A stretch of 42,944 nucleotides of DNA, taken from positions 1 to 42,944 of the IMG/VR virus record IMGVR_UViG_3300028920_000130. One strand, 5' to 3'. This DNA comes from a virus. The position numbers and the translations under genes were made by a program. Under the pieces are notes generated by a model. It was not told the DNA's origin, ran no database searches, and saw only the letters and a program-made list of their open reading frames with translations. Positions 25,364 to 32,062 of this stretch are shown piece by piece (the stretch's first letter is position 1; each line of letters begins with the position of its first letter).

Positions 25364-25980
25364 CGCGCCTTCCTCCAGTTAAATGCGTCGTACTTCCTGC
25401 GATAGTGGTAGTAGCGATCCTTGACCGCCGTCACGTTCTTCAACGAACCCTTGCCGCTCTCGCCTGCGTTGTGGAATTTGTAAGCGTCGAAGATGTCGTG
25501 GACGCTCTTGTGCGTGTCGAGAAGATCGCGATGGTTCGCCGCCGTCAGATCCAGGTTGAGATCCGGTTGGTAAAGAATTTGCGGGCGCGAGCGGATCAAG
25601 TCCGCGAGTTCTTTGTCGTGCCAGATGTTCTCAGCGATCTCGGCTGCCCGGACGGACCACATGCCGCCCATGCCACGATCAGACTCGCCGGCGCCCATGG
25701 CACCCTTCGGTCGGATACCGGATGCGTTAGCCTTGAACTTTGACTCCTGCCAGATGATCGCGGCGAAGGCAAGTGGCGGGATGTCGTAGTCCTTGGCGTG
25801 GCGCAATAGCAACTTCGCCGTCCTCGTTGACCCCGTCTCCGTCCGCAGGAACAGGAGCATCCTGAAATCCTGAAGCGAGGAAATCCAGCGGGTACTCTGG
25901 GTGGCAATTCCTCCGATGAGAACCCCAACGAGCAGCGCGACGCATGGCCATGCCCACGTCCGATTCACGTGCCGCTCCAT
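25360..25980 (-). CDS. Membrane-anchored lytic transglycosylase (endolysin)
   Basis: This 206-residue protein has an N-terminal hydrophobic segment (about residues 8-27, CVALLVGVLIGGIA) after a short basic start, suitable as a signal-anchor. The catalytic part is SLT-like, with a likely catalytic Glu in AAIIWQESKF (E79), then SGIRPKGAMGAG, the Gly-rich stretch following the active site, and a Tyr-rich end. It would cut peptidoglycan from the periplasm; a signal-anchor suggests pinholin or SAR-type release, but the partner holin here is LLH-like. ATG 25980 has its ribosome site inside an 18-codon ORF upstream. Confidence 0.65.
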   Translation of the reverse strand: MERHVNRTWAWPCVALLVGVLIGGIATQSTRWISSLQDFRMLLFLRTETGSTRTAKLLLRHAKDYDIPPLAFAAIIWQESKFKANASGIRPKGAMGAGESDRGMGGMWSVRAAEIAENIWHDKELADLIRSRPQILYQPDLNLDLTAANHRDLLDTHKSVHDIFDAYKFHNAGESGKGSLKNVTAVKDRYYHYRRKYDAFNWRKAR

Positions 25981-26021
25981 TCCGTCGGCTCCTCCCGCGT
26001 GAAGTTCTTCGTCAGTCTCAT
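25965..26021 (-). CDS. 18-codon ORF, possible remnant of an M15 peptidase start
   Basis: The ATG at 26021 overlaps the methyltransferase TGA (TGATG). The short product begins MRLTKNFTREEPTEW, which looks like the opening of phage M15-type peptidoglycan peptidases (typically xLTKNFTLxEF), then stops. The next gene, a transglycosylase, begins inside it. It may be the leftover start of a replaced endolysin, now serving only to deliver ribosomes to the gene behind it. The resemblance covers few residues. Confidence 0.3.
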   Translation of the reverse strand: MRLTKNFTREEPTEWSGT

Positions 26022-26037
26022 CACCCCAGCCTCTCTA
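26021..26037 (-). repeat. 17-base junction repeat (matches 26947-26963)
   Basis: This is an exact copy of 26947-26963. A 15-base part of the second copy's surroundings (26955-26969) also recurs at 27751-27765. All three sites are gene junctions around the methyltransferase, radical SAM and 86-residue genes. Confidence 0.8.
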
Positions 26038-26950
26038 CCCGGCTCAGTATCGCCATCCCTATTGTCTCCGCACACTGCGGGACTACTCCGTTGCCGAGCG
26101 CCATGAGCCGCTGTCGGCGTAGATCCTTGCGCTTCGTCAGGCGCGGGAGTCCGTCCTCCCACGTCCCATCCTGCCAGCGCGTCCGGTAGTCGCGGGCCTC
26201 CGGTTTCGCGCACTCGACATCGGACCAGCCCACGGGGAAGCCCATGAGCGCGTCAACCCAGTCCGGGTTTAGCTGACCCTCTTTCCCGCCATACTCGCAT
26301 GCGTGGGCGTCGAGGTAGCCCTTTCGGAGTCGGTGCTGCTGGACCTTGCTCCCCGGGGGGCCGCATCCTTTGATGTCGCTCGCCCGCGGCGTCGGCCATG
26401 TCTCACCCGGGTCCCGTTTCACCTGATTCCGTAGGCGCATGTCTGCCGTTTTCTCCCACGCCGTCGATCCCTTCCTCCCCGCATCCTCACCCGTTGGGGT
26501 AAGCCACGATGAAGACGCGGTCCCGGCGGTGCGGAGCCCCTTGGGACGCAGCTGAAAGCACCGTCCATTCCGCATCATACCCGAGCTCGGCCAGGTCTCC
26601 GAGAACTCGTCCGATCCCCAGGGAAAGCAACCCTCGGACGTTTTCCACGATGACGAGTCGGGGTCGTACCTCGCGAATGATTCGCCGCATCTCTTCCCAA
26701 AGACCGGAGCGTTCACCTTCAAGCCCGACTCGCTTGCCGGCGACAGAGACGTCCTGGCAGGGGAACCCACCGCAAATAACGTCCGCACATCGCCCCACCG
26801 CTTCACATTCGGCCAGCGAGTCCGTAAGACCTTCAGCGGGTACTCCTCGATCTCTACCTGTAGGCACGTCTCGAATCCTCCTGTCTGTTCGAGTCCGAGG
26901 CTCAAGCCCCCGATACCAGCGAATAGATCTATCGTCTTGAGCTTCCTCAC
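26021..26950 (-). CDS. DNA (cytosine-5) methyltransferase, N- and C-terminal frame
   Basis: The open frame of 309 codons begins with KTIDLFAGIGGLSLGLE (motif I, D8) and ends with a target-recognition/motif IX-X region (LTPTGEDAG, TWPTPRASDIKGCG, LNPDWVDALMGFPVGW, LMALGNGVVPQ). These parts belong to a phage Dcm-type 5-methylcytosine methyltransferase. The middle of this frame, however, does not look like the enzyme. The catalytic motifs lie in the -1 frame (26867-26487). Two compensating frame changes, near 26775-26800 and 26487-26515, would rebuild one enzyme. The start is GTG; the stop overlaps the next ATG. Functional only if both shifts are bypassed or are sequence errors. Confidence 0.6.
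   Translation of the reverse strand: MRKLKTIDLFAGIGGLSLGLEQTGGFETCLQVEIEEYPLKVLRTRWPNVKRWGDVRTLFAVGSPARTSLSPASESGLKVNAPVFGKRCGESFARYDPDSSSWKTSEGCFPWGSDEFSETWPSSGMMRNGRCFQLRPKGLRTAGTASSSWLTPTGEDAGRKGSTAWEKTADMRLRNQVKRDPGETWPTPRASDIKGCGPPGSKVQQHRLRKGYLDAHACEYGGKEGQLNPDWVDALMGFPVGWSDVECAKPEARDYRTRWQDGTWEDGLPRLTKRKDLRRQRLMALGNGVVPQCAETIGMAILSRVERLG
26487..26867 (-). CDS. DNA (cytosine-5) methyltransferase, catalytic core in the -1 frame
   Basis: This 126-codon frame lies wholly inside the methyltransferase gene. It contains DVICGGFPCQDVSVAGKR (motif IV with the catalytic Cys of PCQ), LVIVENVRGLL (motif VI, ENV) and APHRRDRVFIVAYPNG (motif VIII), followed by a stop. These are the essential motifs of a C5 methyltransferase and are missing from the longer frame. 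A GTG start at 26867 exists but would give an enzyme without the SAM-binding motif I. It could be translated after frameshifting, or the gene may be a decayed copy formed by two indels. Confidence 0.55.
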   Translation of the reverse strand: MPTGRDRGVPAEGLTDSLAECEAVGRCADVICGGFPCQDVSVAGKRVGLEGERSGLWEEMRRIIREVRPRLVIVENVRGLLSLGIGRVLGDLAELGYDAEWTVLSAASQGAPHRRDRVFIVAYPNG

Positions 26951-26960
26951 CCCAGCCTCT

Positions 26961-27746
26961 CTATCTGACCGCCATCACGGCCTTCGTCAGGGCCGGACGG
27001 CAGAACTTCCTCTGAAGCTCCCGCCACCCCCGGCTGTAGTCTATCCACTTGTCCGGTGGCTGGTAGAGCATCGCAAACGGCATGAACCCCATATGCCAGC
27101 ACTCCCTCAACCGTGCCTCGTCGTCTTCAAAGCTACCCCGGCCAATCAGGACGTAGCAAGCGAGTTGATCCCGCCGGAAGTCACAAAGTAGACCCATCGC
27201 CTTCTGAAGCGATTTCTTGGCTGAGTGCCTATCGTATGCAAAGTACATCCTCGTCAGGGAGAGCCCGCGCAAGTCCTCGACGTGGTGCCGCCGTAGCCTC
27301 GCGGCCTCAAAGCCACCTACGAACCTTACGTCTCTCTGCGTCTTGAGCATCAAAATCACCTCGTCCCAATGCTCTCGCGGTGCTGCAAGGATATTGTTGT
27401 CGTGGACCAGATGCCCCTCCTTGACCTCAAGACAACGTAGCTTGCCCTCCCGCTTCGGGACGAGACAGAAGTCGCAGTTGTTTGGGCACCCCCTCGTAGT
27501 GATGACGTTCCCCGGGGCCATGTACCTTCCCGGCACGAACTCGCCACCAGGATCGTTGAGCGCAGGACCGCCCATCTCGACCTCGAAACCGAATGCCTCC
27601 CACTCATCACGCAGCATCCGCGCTCGATCCAAGTCCCATGTGAACGTTACAGAGATGTGGACCTTCTCGCGCCGATCAAACAGACCCGGCCATTCCTTGC
27701 CATCTGGCGGCGTAGCCTTGTTACGCCGGGGAAACACTCGGATCAC
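26961..27746 (-). CDS. Radical SAM protein of phage type
   Basis: This 261-residue protein carries a CX3CX2C iron-sulfur motif (RGCPNNCDFC, C87, C91, C94) preceded by GGEFVPGRYMAPGNVITT and followed by LVPKREGKL. The rest forms a TIM-barrel-like pattern ending in CYVLIGRG and MGFMPFAMLYQPP. It resembles radical SAM proteins I know from siphophage accessory regions, whose substrates are uncertain. The GTG start at 27746 overlaps the previous stop (GTGA); the longer upstream opening is a shadow. It lies next to the cytosine methyltransferase, so a nucleic-acid modification role is possible but unproven. Confidence 0.7.
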   Translation of the reverse strand: MIRVFPRRNKATPPDGKEWPGLFDRREKVHISVTFTWDLDRARMLRDEWEAFGFEVEMGGPALNDPGGEFVPGRYMAPGNVITTRGCPNNCDFCLVPKREGKLRCLEVKEGHLVHDNNILAAPREHWDEVILMLKTQRDVRFVGGFEAARLRRHHVEDLRGLSLTRMYFAYDRHSAKKSLQKAMGLLCDFRRDQLACYVLIGRGSFEDDEARLRECWHMGFMPFAMLYQPPDKWIDYSRGWRELQRKFCRPALTKAVMAVR

Positions 27747-28003
27747 TGTAGCCTCTCTATCTGACGGTCGATCTCGGCAAACGTCACAACGGCCTTCGCC
27801 TCTCCGTCGATGGTAGCGGAGACACCATTCGCCTTCGCTTCCTTGAGCACGTCGATGGCAACCGACCGCTCGCGGGTGAGCCATGCCTCGGCGGGGGCAA
27901 TCGCAGCGTCAACGCGATGGGGAACTCCGATGCTAGCCAGTTCTGCCCATGCATCCCTCGCCGCCTCGATCAGCGTCTCGACTGGGTGCTTCTCGTCAGC
28001 CAT
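27743..28003 (-). CDS. Small helical protein, function unknown
   Basis: This 86-residue, Ala/Glu-rich, probably helical protein (VETLIEAARDAWAELASIG, RSVAIDVLKEAKANG) ends in DRQIERLQ. ATG 28003 has GAGG 7 bases upstream. Its last codons (ATAGAGAGGCT) are part of a junction repeat also found at the ends of the next two genes. I recognise no family. Confidence 0.55.
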   Translation of the reverse strand: MADEKHPVETLIEAARDAWAELASIGVPHRVDAAIAPAEAWLTRERSVAIDVLKEAKANGVSATIDGEAKAVVTFAEIDRQIERLQ

Positions 28004-28142
28004 GCTTGCGCCTCGCTCTCTCTTTCGCACTCCACCGATGACCCCACCCGTCCTTGTGCGGCTTCATCGCGCCGCTGCTCTTCCCCTTGTGGACCTTCTT
28101 CGCGTTCACACGATTGGGATGCGAGGTCTTCTCGTCAACCAC
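27996..28142 (-). CDS. Small basic protein, function unknown
   Basis: This 48-residue ORF starts with GTG at 28142, overlapping the preceding gene, and ends in a TGA overlapping the next ATG by 8 bases. The product is Lys/His/Arg-rich (NRVNAKKVHKGKSSGAMKPH, then GHRWSAKERARRKHG), suggesting a nucleic-acid binding peptide. A ribosome site (GGAG) lies a few bases upstream of the GTG. Confidence 0.5.
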   Translation of the reverse strand: MVDEKTSHPNRVNAKKVHKGKSSGAMKPHKDGWGHRWSAKERARRKHG

Positions 28143-28284
28143 GTTTCTCCTCCAGCTTCTTCGCTCGACGGCGGGCTTCGACCATGACCTTGCGGAATGC
28201 CCCCGCAGCAGGGTAGCGCACCCGAACGGAGTTGTCGTACGCCCACCTCGCCAGCTTCCTCAACTCCTTCGCTGCGTCACTCAC
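28135..28284 (-). CDS. Small basic helical protein, paralogue of 28578-28805 product
   Basis: This 49-residue product starts with GTG at 28284. Its sequence (AAKELRKLARWAYD, then EARRRAKKLEE) closely follows the second half of the 75-residue protein encoded at 28578-28805 (AAKELRLLARWLYR, then EANRRAKKLRE). The two are therefore likely duplicates, one truncated at its N-terminus. Function unknown. Confidence 0.55.
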   Translation of the reverse strand: MSDAAKELRKLARWAYDNSVRVRYPAAGAFRKVMVEARRRAKKLEEKRG

Positions 28285-28585
28285 CCTTGGACTCCAGCGC
28301 GTCGATGTCGGCTTTCGCCTTTTCGATCCCCCGCAGAACACGGTCCGCTTCCCGTCCGCCATCGTCCAGCCTCTCGGCTTTCGGCAACTGACGCCGCAGT
28401 TCGTACAGGCGCTTGACGGGTTCCGGCGTCCGCTTCCACCACTCGCTCGCTTCCTTGCGGCGCTGCGCGGAGACAAGCCGCGCCTCGTCGCGAGAGATCA
28501 CCTCGACCTCTCGGCCATACTCGTTGTAGGCGATCCGCTGGACAGGCGGTCGCCTCGGCGGGGAACTTGTCCATGTCCTACCCAT
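28277..28585 (-). CDS. Small charged helical protein, function unknown
   Basis: This 102-residue protein starts at ATG 28585, overlapping the preceding stop by 8 bases. The N-terminus is Pro/Arg-rich. The rest is strongly helical and charged (RDEARLVSAQRRKEASEWW, then ADRVLRGIEKAKADIDALES). It sits between the two paralogous small ORFs, so the duplication flanks it. No family recognised. Confidence 0.5.
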   Translation of the reverse strand: MGRTWTSSPPRRPPVQRIAYNEYGREVEVISRDEARLVSAQRRKEASEWWKRTPEPVKRLYELRRQLPKAERLDDGGREADRVLRGIEKAKADIDALESKGE

Positions 28586-28805
28586 CGGCTCCCTCCCTCA
28601 GCTTCTTCGCCCGACGATTGGCCTCCTGCGCGGCCACTTGCAAGCCGTACCCGAATCCGGGCGACCCAGCATCCTTCGCAGCCTCGCGATAGAGCCACCT
28701 CGCCAGCAGACGTAGCTCCTTCGCCGCTCCCTCACGACACCCCAGCCGGTACGCTGTCTCGTAGGCTCTCTTGATGTCGGCCTCGCTGGGGTCGTAGTCA
28801 ACCAT
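28578..28805 (-). CDS. Small helical protein, paralogue of 28135-28284 product
   Basis: This 75-residue protein has the pattern SEADIKRAYETAYRLGCREG, then AAKELRLLARWLYREA and a final ANRRAKKLRE. The last two segments match the shorter ORF at 28135-28284. ATG 28805 overlaps the preceding stop. The repeated Tyr/Arg/Ala helical composition is also seen in the next ORF upstream, hinting at a larger family of related small proteins. Function unknown. Confidence 0.55.
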   Translation of the reverse strand: MVDYDPSEADIKRAYETAYRLGCREGAAKELRLLARWLYREAAKDAGSPGFGYGLQVAAQEANRRAKKLREGADG

Positions 28806-29019
28806 CTCTGTCTACCTTTCCCTCCCCGTACTCTCTCAGGAGATCCTTGATCTGCGCATCGATTCTGCCCCGCGCCATCTCGCAACACACGCCCTCGTCG
28901 TAGCCGTAGTGCTGCACGATCTCCCTCGCTAGCTTCAACGCCTCGACTGCTCCCCGGCGGTAGGCTCGCTTCCTCGCGTTAACGTGAGCGCGTGGCTCAC
29001 ACATCGGTGTCTCGCCCAT
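28798..29019 (-). CDS. Small helical protein, function unknown
   Basis: This 73-residue protein starts at ATG 29019, with AAGGAG 7 bases upstream. The body (KRAYRRGAVEALKLAREIVQ, then EMARGRIDAQIKDLLREYG) is helical and resembles in style the small paralogues downstream (AYRxGAxxELxxLARxxx). Two Cys near the middle (GVCCEMA) and one near the N-terminus are notable. Its first 23 bases overlap the gene before it. Confidence 0.5.
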   Translation of the reverse strand: MGETPMCEPRAHVNARKRAYRRGAVEALKLAREIVQHYGYDEGVCCEMARGRIDAQIKDLLREYGEGKVDRDG

Positions 29020-29224
29020 CTTCTATCTCCTTGATACGCATCGCCTTGAACGTCTCGTAGAATGCCCCCGCCAGTCCGGGAGTCGTGAAGCTGGAAATGC
29101 AGTACTCTGGCGGAAACATTGGGTCCGCGTTGTTGCGCCGGGTAAACCGCAGGTCGCACCCGGCGAACTCCCAGCCTTCCTCAAGTAGCTTCTCAACCGC
29201 TGCCTTCGTCCTACCTCCCCTCAT
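28997..29224 (-). CDS. Small protein, function unknown
   Basis: This 75-residue protein starts at ATG 29224, with GGAGG 6 bases upstream. It begins with a basic segment and has a mixed alpha/beta pattern (VEKLLEEGWEFAGCDLRFTR, then PEYCISSFTTPGLAGAFYET). No family recognised. It is followed, in overlap, by the next small ORF of the array. Confidence 0.5.
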   Translation of the reverse strand: MRGGRTKAAVEKLLEEGWEFAGCDLRFTRRNNADPMFPPEYCISSFTTPGLAGAFYETFKAMRIKEIEDGRDTDV

Positions 29225-29252
29225 CTGCTCCCTCCTTCTCGGGTCGCTTCGC

Positions 29253-29378
29253 TCAAAAACCGGCCACACGCTTCTCCGCCCACCGCAACATCATCTTCGT
29301 GTAGAAGCGAAGGTCCATCTCGTGCTGATACCAATATGGGTCATATCGCGGGGTGTCCTGCGAAGCAGTTTGTTTCAT
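29253..29378 (-). CDS. Small Tyr/Met-rich protein, function unknown
   Basis: This 41-residue ORF starts at ATG 29378, with AAGGAGG 4 bases upstream, and is coupled to the end of the 148-residue gene before it. The product (RYDPYWYQHEMDLRFYTKMM, then RWAEKRVAGF) has no recognised family. A 28-base gap separates it from the next gene. Confidence 0.45.
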   Translation of the reverse strand: MKQTASQDTPRYDPYWYQHEMDLRFYTKMMLRWAEKRVAGF

Positions 29379-29821
29379 GCTCCCTCCTTGGCGGGGCGCT
29401 CGATCTCGGCCGTCTTCATCAGGATGACGCCAGCGGCATCCTTCGCTCCGGGATCTCCGTTCTCTGCGAGGTTTGCCGCCCACTCCTTCAGCGTAGCCCA
29501 CATACGCTCGGCCTTGTCCTTGGCATCAATAGCATCGTCAGCTTCTTTCTCTGCATCCCCCGCCCGCTTGTACCAGAAGTCAGCCCTCTTCTCGGCCTTC
29601 TCGGCGCGGGACTTCCACTCGTCCAGCTTCTCGTTCGCCTCGCAGTATTCCGCGGAGGAGATGGTGATGGAGTCCTCCCCGCCGTGTTGCTCCCCCTCTT
29701 GGCGCTGGATGGCGGCGACCGCATCCTCTACGCTCTTCGCGCTCTTCTCGTCACCGTACCCGCGCAGCATTCGTGCGGCATAATCAGCCGCCTCGACTAG
29801 TCTCTTCACCGCTGGAGTCAT
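29375..29821 (-). CDS. Coiled-coil protein, function unknown
   Basis: This 148-residue protein starts at ATG 29821 in a 4-base overlap with the preceding small gene. From about residue 60 on it is a Lys/Glu/Ala coiled coil (AEKAEKRADFWYKRAGDAEK, then EADDAIDAKDKAERMW), ending in a segment with ILMKTAEIERPAKEG. No enzyme motif is visible. Such proteins are common in accessory parts of phage genomes. Confidence 0.55.
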   Translation of the reverse strand: MTPAVKRLVEAADYAARMLRGYGDEKSAKSVEDAVAAIQRQEGEQHGGEDSITISSAEYCEANEKLDEWKSRAEKAEKRADFWYKRAGDAEKEADDAIDAKDKAERMWATLKEWAANLAENGDPGAKDAAGVILMKTAEIERPAKEGA

Positions 29822-29994
29822 CGCCTGCTCTCCTTCACGATCAGTTTGCTCTCCCGCGCCGCCTTCTCCGCTTCGTCCAGCATACGCAGGAACCTCGGCA
29901 CGTCGTCGCAATCCCTCCACCGTACCGGCGTCGTGATGATCTTCAAGTGGGGGCACTCCCTACGTATCGCATCCAGCAGTTTCTGGCCCGTCAT
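29818..29994 (-). CDS. Small protein, function unknown
   Basis: This 58-residue ORF begins with ATG 29994 and ends in a TGA coupled to the next ATG. The product (TGQKLLDAIRRECPHLKI, then RDCDDVPRFLRMLDEAEKAA) is amphipathic. Its end and the end of the 28-codon ORF upstream share the 16-base junction repeat (29824-29839 and 29997-30012) that includes the AAGGAGAGCAGG ribosome site. Confidence 0.5.
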   Translation of the reverse strand: MTGQKLLDAIRRECPHLKIITTPVRWRDCDDVPRFLRMLDEAEKAARESKLIVKESRR

Positions 29995-30077
29995 TCCCTG
30001 CTCTCCTTCACGGCGGCGAGGGCGGCCTTCAGTCGCAGTACCTCGCGGGTATCCCCCGAAGGGGTTGAGCTACTCAT
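29991..30077 (-). CDS. 28-codon ORF
   Basis: The ATG at 30077 overlaps the preceding stop (ATGA), and an AGAGGG site lies a few bases upstream. The product is Ser/Thr-rich, then helical (REVLRLKAALAAVKESRE). It may be translated as a leader for the genes that follow. Small size makes the call tentative. Confidence 0.35.
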   Translation of the reverse strand: MSSSTPSGDTREVLRLKAALAAVKESRE

Positions 30078-30634
30078 CTCACCCTCTCGTAAAGTTCCGG
30101 TGCCGACCGGTACAGCCGCGAACCCTCCCACGGGCCAAAGCCGTCCTTGTAGCACCGATTTTCCCGGCCCCACTGCGTCAGGTGCTCCGAGTACTCGCCG
30201 TAGAGATAGCGCGACGCCCACCAGAGGATCTCCGTGCAGACTCCACGCGCCGTCATCCGCATCTTATGCCAGGCGTTCGCGCGCAGCCATGCGTAGCGCG
30301 AGAGCATCCCGAGAACCTGCGAAGCCCGGTACAGCTTGCCGTCCCAGTCGTGCTTGACCAGCGCGAACATCGCCTCGACCTCGGAGTCGGACGCCTTGCG
30401 GAAGCGCCACTCCTCCACGTAGATGTTCGGGTTGTCGTACCGCGACCACGGATGCGACCCGGCACGCAGGAGATGCTCGAAGGACTCGTCCGAGTAGTCC
30501 GTCTTGCGGTGGAGGCCCCCGTGGCTCGGGATCATCTCGTCCGCCGGGATGTCCGGGTGGGCCGCGCGCACGATCTTCTCATGCGTGTCGCCGAACCAGT
30601 ACTCCCTGTCGCGAGAGAGGAAGGCCGTGATCAC
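30074..30634 (-). CDS. Possible papain-like (YiiX/NlpC-type) amidase
   Basis: This 186-residue protein follows the holin directly (GTGA overlap). It starts ITAFLSRDREYWFGD, has an IPSHGGLH segment and a later RGVCTEILWWASRYL. The SH...L and C(T/S)E elements are placed as in permuted NlpC/P60 (YiiX-like) cysteine amidases. If right, it would be a second lysis or cell-wall enzyme, fitting its position behind the holin. The evidence is a few residues only, so function stays open. Confidence 0.4.
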   Translation of the reverse strand: MITAFLSRDREYWFGDTHEKIVRAAHPDIPADEMIPSHGGLHRKTDYSDESFEHLLRAGSHPWSRYDNPNIYVEEWRFRKASDSEVEAMFALVKHDWDGKLYRASQVLGMLSRYAWLRANAWHKMRMTARGVCTEILWWASRYLYGEYSEHLTQWGRENRCYKDGFGPWEGSRLYRSAPELYERVR

Positions 30635-31035
30635 CGCTTCAGCCTCCCGACCGCTTCCTCGATGTAGTCCTCGAGGATCTCGCTACTCACGTCCACGCCC
30701 TCGATCCCCAGCGTGAGCAGGTGCTTGCGCGCCGCGGTGATCGCCTTGGCGAACGCTTCCTTGCGCTCGGCTTCGGTCAGCTTACCGTCCGATGCGGCGT
30801 CCTTGAGCGGCGACACGTAGCCCTGCGCGATCGAGTTGACCGCCGTGACGCACGCGTCTTCGATCCGGCTTTGTCTCTCCGCGCGCTTCTCCTGCTCGAC
30901 CTCGTTCGTGGCCACGTCACGTTTCGCCGCGAGCAACCGCACCAGTCGAGGGACCAGGATGGGCGTCGCCAGCGTCACCGCCAGCAGGACCGCGTTCAGC
31001 AGGACCATCAGGATTTGCAGCAGGATCTCGTTCAT
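30631..31035 (-). CDS. Holin, LLH-type (phage_holin_6-like)
   Basis: This 134-residue protein has one N-terminal transmembrane segment (ILLQILMVLLNAVLLAVTLA), then a charged helical region and a C-terminus (ITAARKHLLTLGIEGVD, then ILEDYIEEAVGRL) that matches the general pattern of LLH-family holins, which end in a short helix with an (I/L)EAAV-type motif. ATG 31035 has GGAGG 6 bases upstream. It is followed by a possible amidase, making a lysis pair; the transglycosylase lies 4.7 kb downstream. Confidence 0.6.
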   Translation of the reverse strand: MNEILLQILMVLLNAVLLAVTLATPILVPRLVRLLAAKRDVATNEVEQEKRAERQSRIEDACVTAVNSIAQGYVSPLKDAASDGKLTEAERKEAFAKAITAARKHLLTLGIEGVDVSSEILEDYIEEAVGRLKR

Positions 31036-31036
31036 C

Positions 31037-32062
31037 TCATGCCTCCAGTTCGGCGAGCGTTTCCCGCGCCGCCGTGCAAACGTATTCAACTTCCTCGTCC
31101 GTCATGGACGAGTAGAGCGGGAGCGACGCAACTTCGCTCGCCGCCTTCTTCGCGTTGGGACAGTCTCGCGTGTCAAGGTGCTTCCACGCAGTCAGGTCCG
31201 AGATCAGCGGGTAGTGGACTTTGCATGACACTCCACGCTCGGCCATCTTCGCGATGAACTCGTCACGCTTCGGCACCCGCAGGACGTGCAGGCCGTGGGC
31301 CTCGTCGCACGCGAAGTACCCACAGCGTCCGATCATCTCGTGATACCGCACCCGGATGTTATTCCGCCGCGTGTGGCGCTCCTCGAATGTCTCCATCTGC
31401 GCCACCGCGACCGCAGCGAGGATGTCCGACAGCAGGAACGCGCCGCCAGGCTGCACGATGTCGTAGCCGTGGCGCTTGCGCGTGTGCGAGTCCGCGTCCA
31501 TGCCGTGACACCGCGCGCGCTTGAGCCACGCCGCGAGCTCGTCGATGTCCGTCGTGATGATCCCGCCCTCGCCGCAGGTGATCTGCTTCGTGGCCTGCAA
31601 CGAGAAGACGTGCGCGTCCGCCTGCGTGCCTATCGGCTTGCCGTCGCGGCCGATGCCGCCGAGAGAGTAGGCGGAGTCGCAGAGGGTAAAACACCCACTC
31701 TTGCCATGTCGCGCTCTGCACGCACGGCCACCGAAATCCATGCTGCTGCCAGTTGTTAGATCGTCCCCGCAATCTAGAAGCAGTGCGACGGAACCCCCGG
31801 AAAACTTCACCGCGTTTGCGTAGAAGTGACCGCCGAAAGCTGGCACGTACCAGAAATCGGCTCCGACAAACCTCATGCAGAGCATCATCCCCGTCGTCGC
31901 CGAGTTCACCGCCACCGCGTGCCGCGCCCCGGTCAACTCGCGCACCATCGACTCCAACCGCTCGGTCATCGGACCCGACGTGATCCACCCGGAATTCAGA
32001 ACGTCCGCGATCAACTGCGTCGCGTGGCCGCCAACAGACGGCCGGTGGAACGGCACTCTCAT
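31037..32062 (-). CDS. DegT/DnrJ/EryC1-type aminotransferase (PLP-dependent)
   Basis: This 341-residue protein has the opening of sugar-nucleotide aminotransferases (VPFHRPSVGGH ... SGWITSGPMTERLE), LCDSAYSLGG with the Asp that contacts the cofactor (D129), and HVFSLQATKQITCGEGGIITT with the PLP lysine (K159). These enzymes aminate 4-keto or 3-keto nucleotide sugars. It is slightly short for the family (usually 360-400). The ATG at 32062 has GGGAGG 7 bases upstream. It lies far from the glycosyltransferase island but could supply an amino-sugar donor for it. Confidence 0.8.
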   Translation of the reverse strand: MRVPFHRPSVGGHATQLIADVLNSGWITSGPMTERLESMVRELTGARHAVAVNSATTGMMLCMRFVGADFWYVPAFGGHFYANAVKFSGGSVALLLDCGDDLTTGSSMDFGGRACRARHGKSGCFTLCDSAYSLGGIGRDGKPIGTQADAHVFSLQATKQITCGEGGIITTDIDELAAWLKRARCHGMDADSHTRKRHGYDIVQPGGAFLLSDILAAVAVAQMETFEERHTRRNNIRVRYHEMIGRCGYFACDEAHGLHVLRVPKRDEFIAKMAERGVSCKVHYPLISDLTAWKHLDTRDCPNAKKAASEVASLPLYSSMTDEEVEYVCTAARETLAELEA

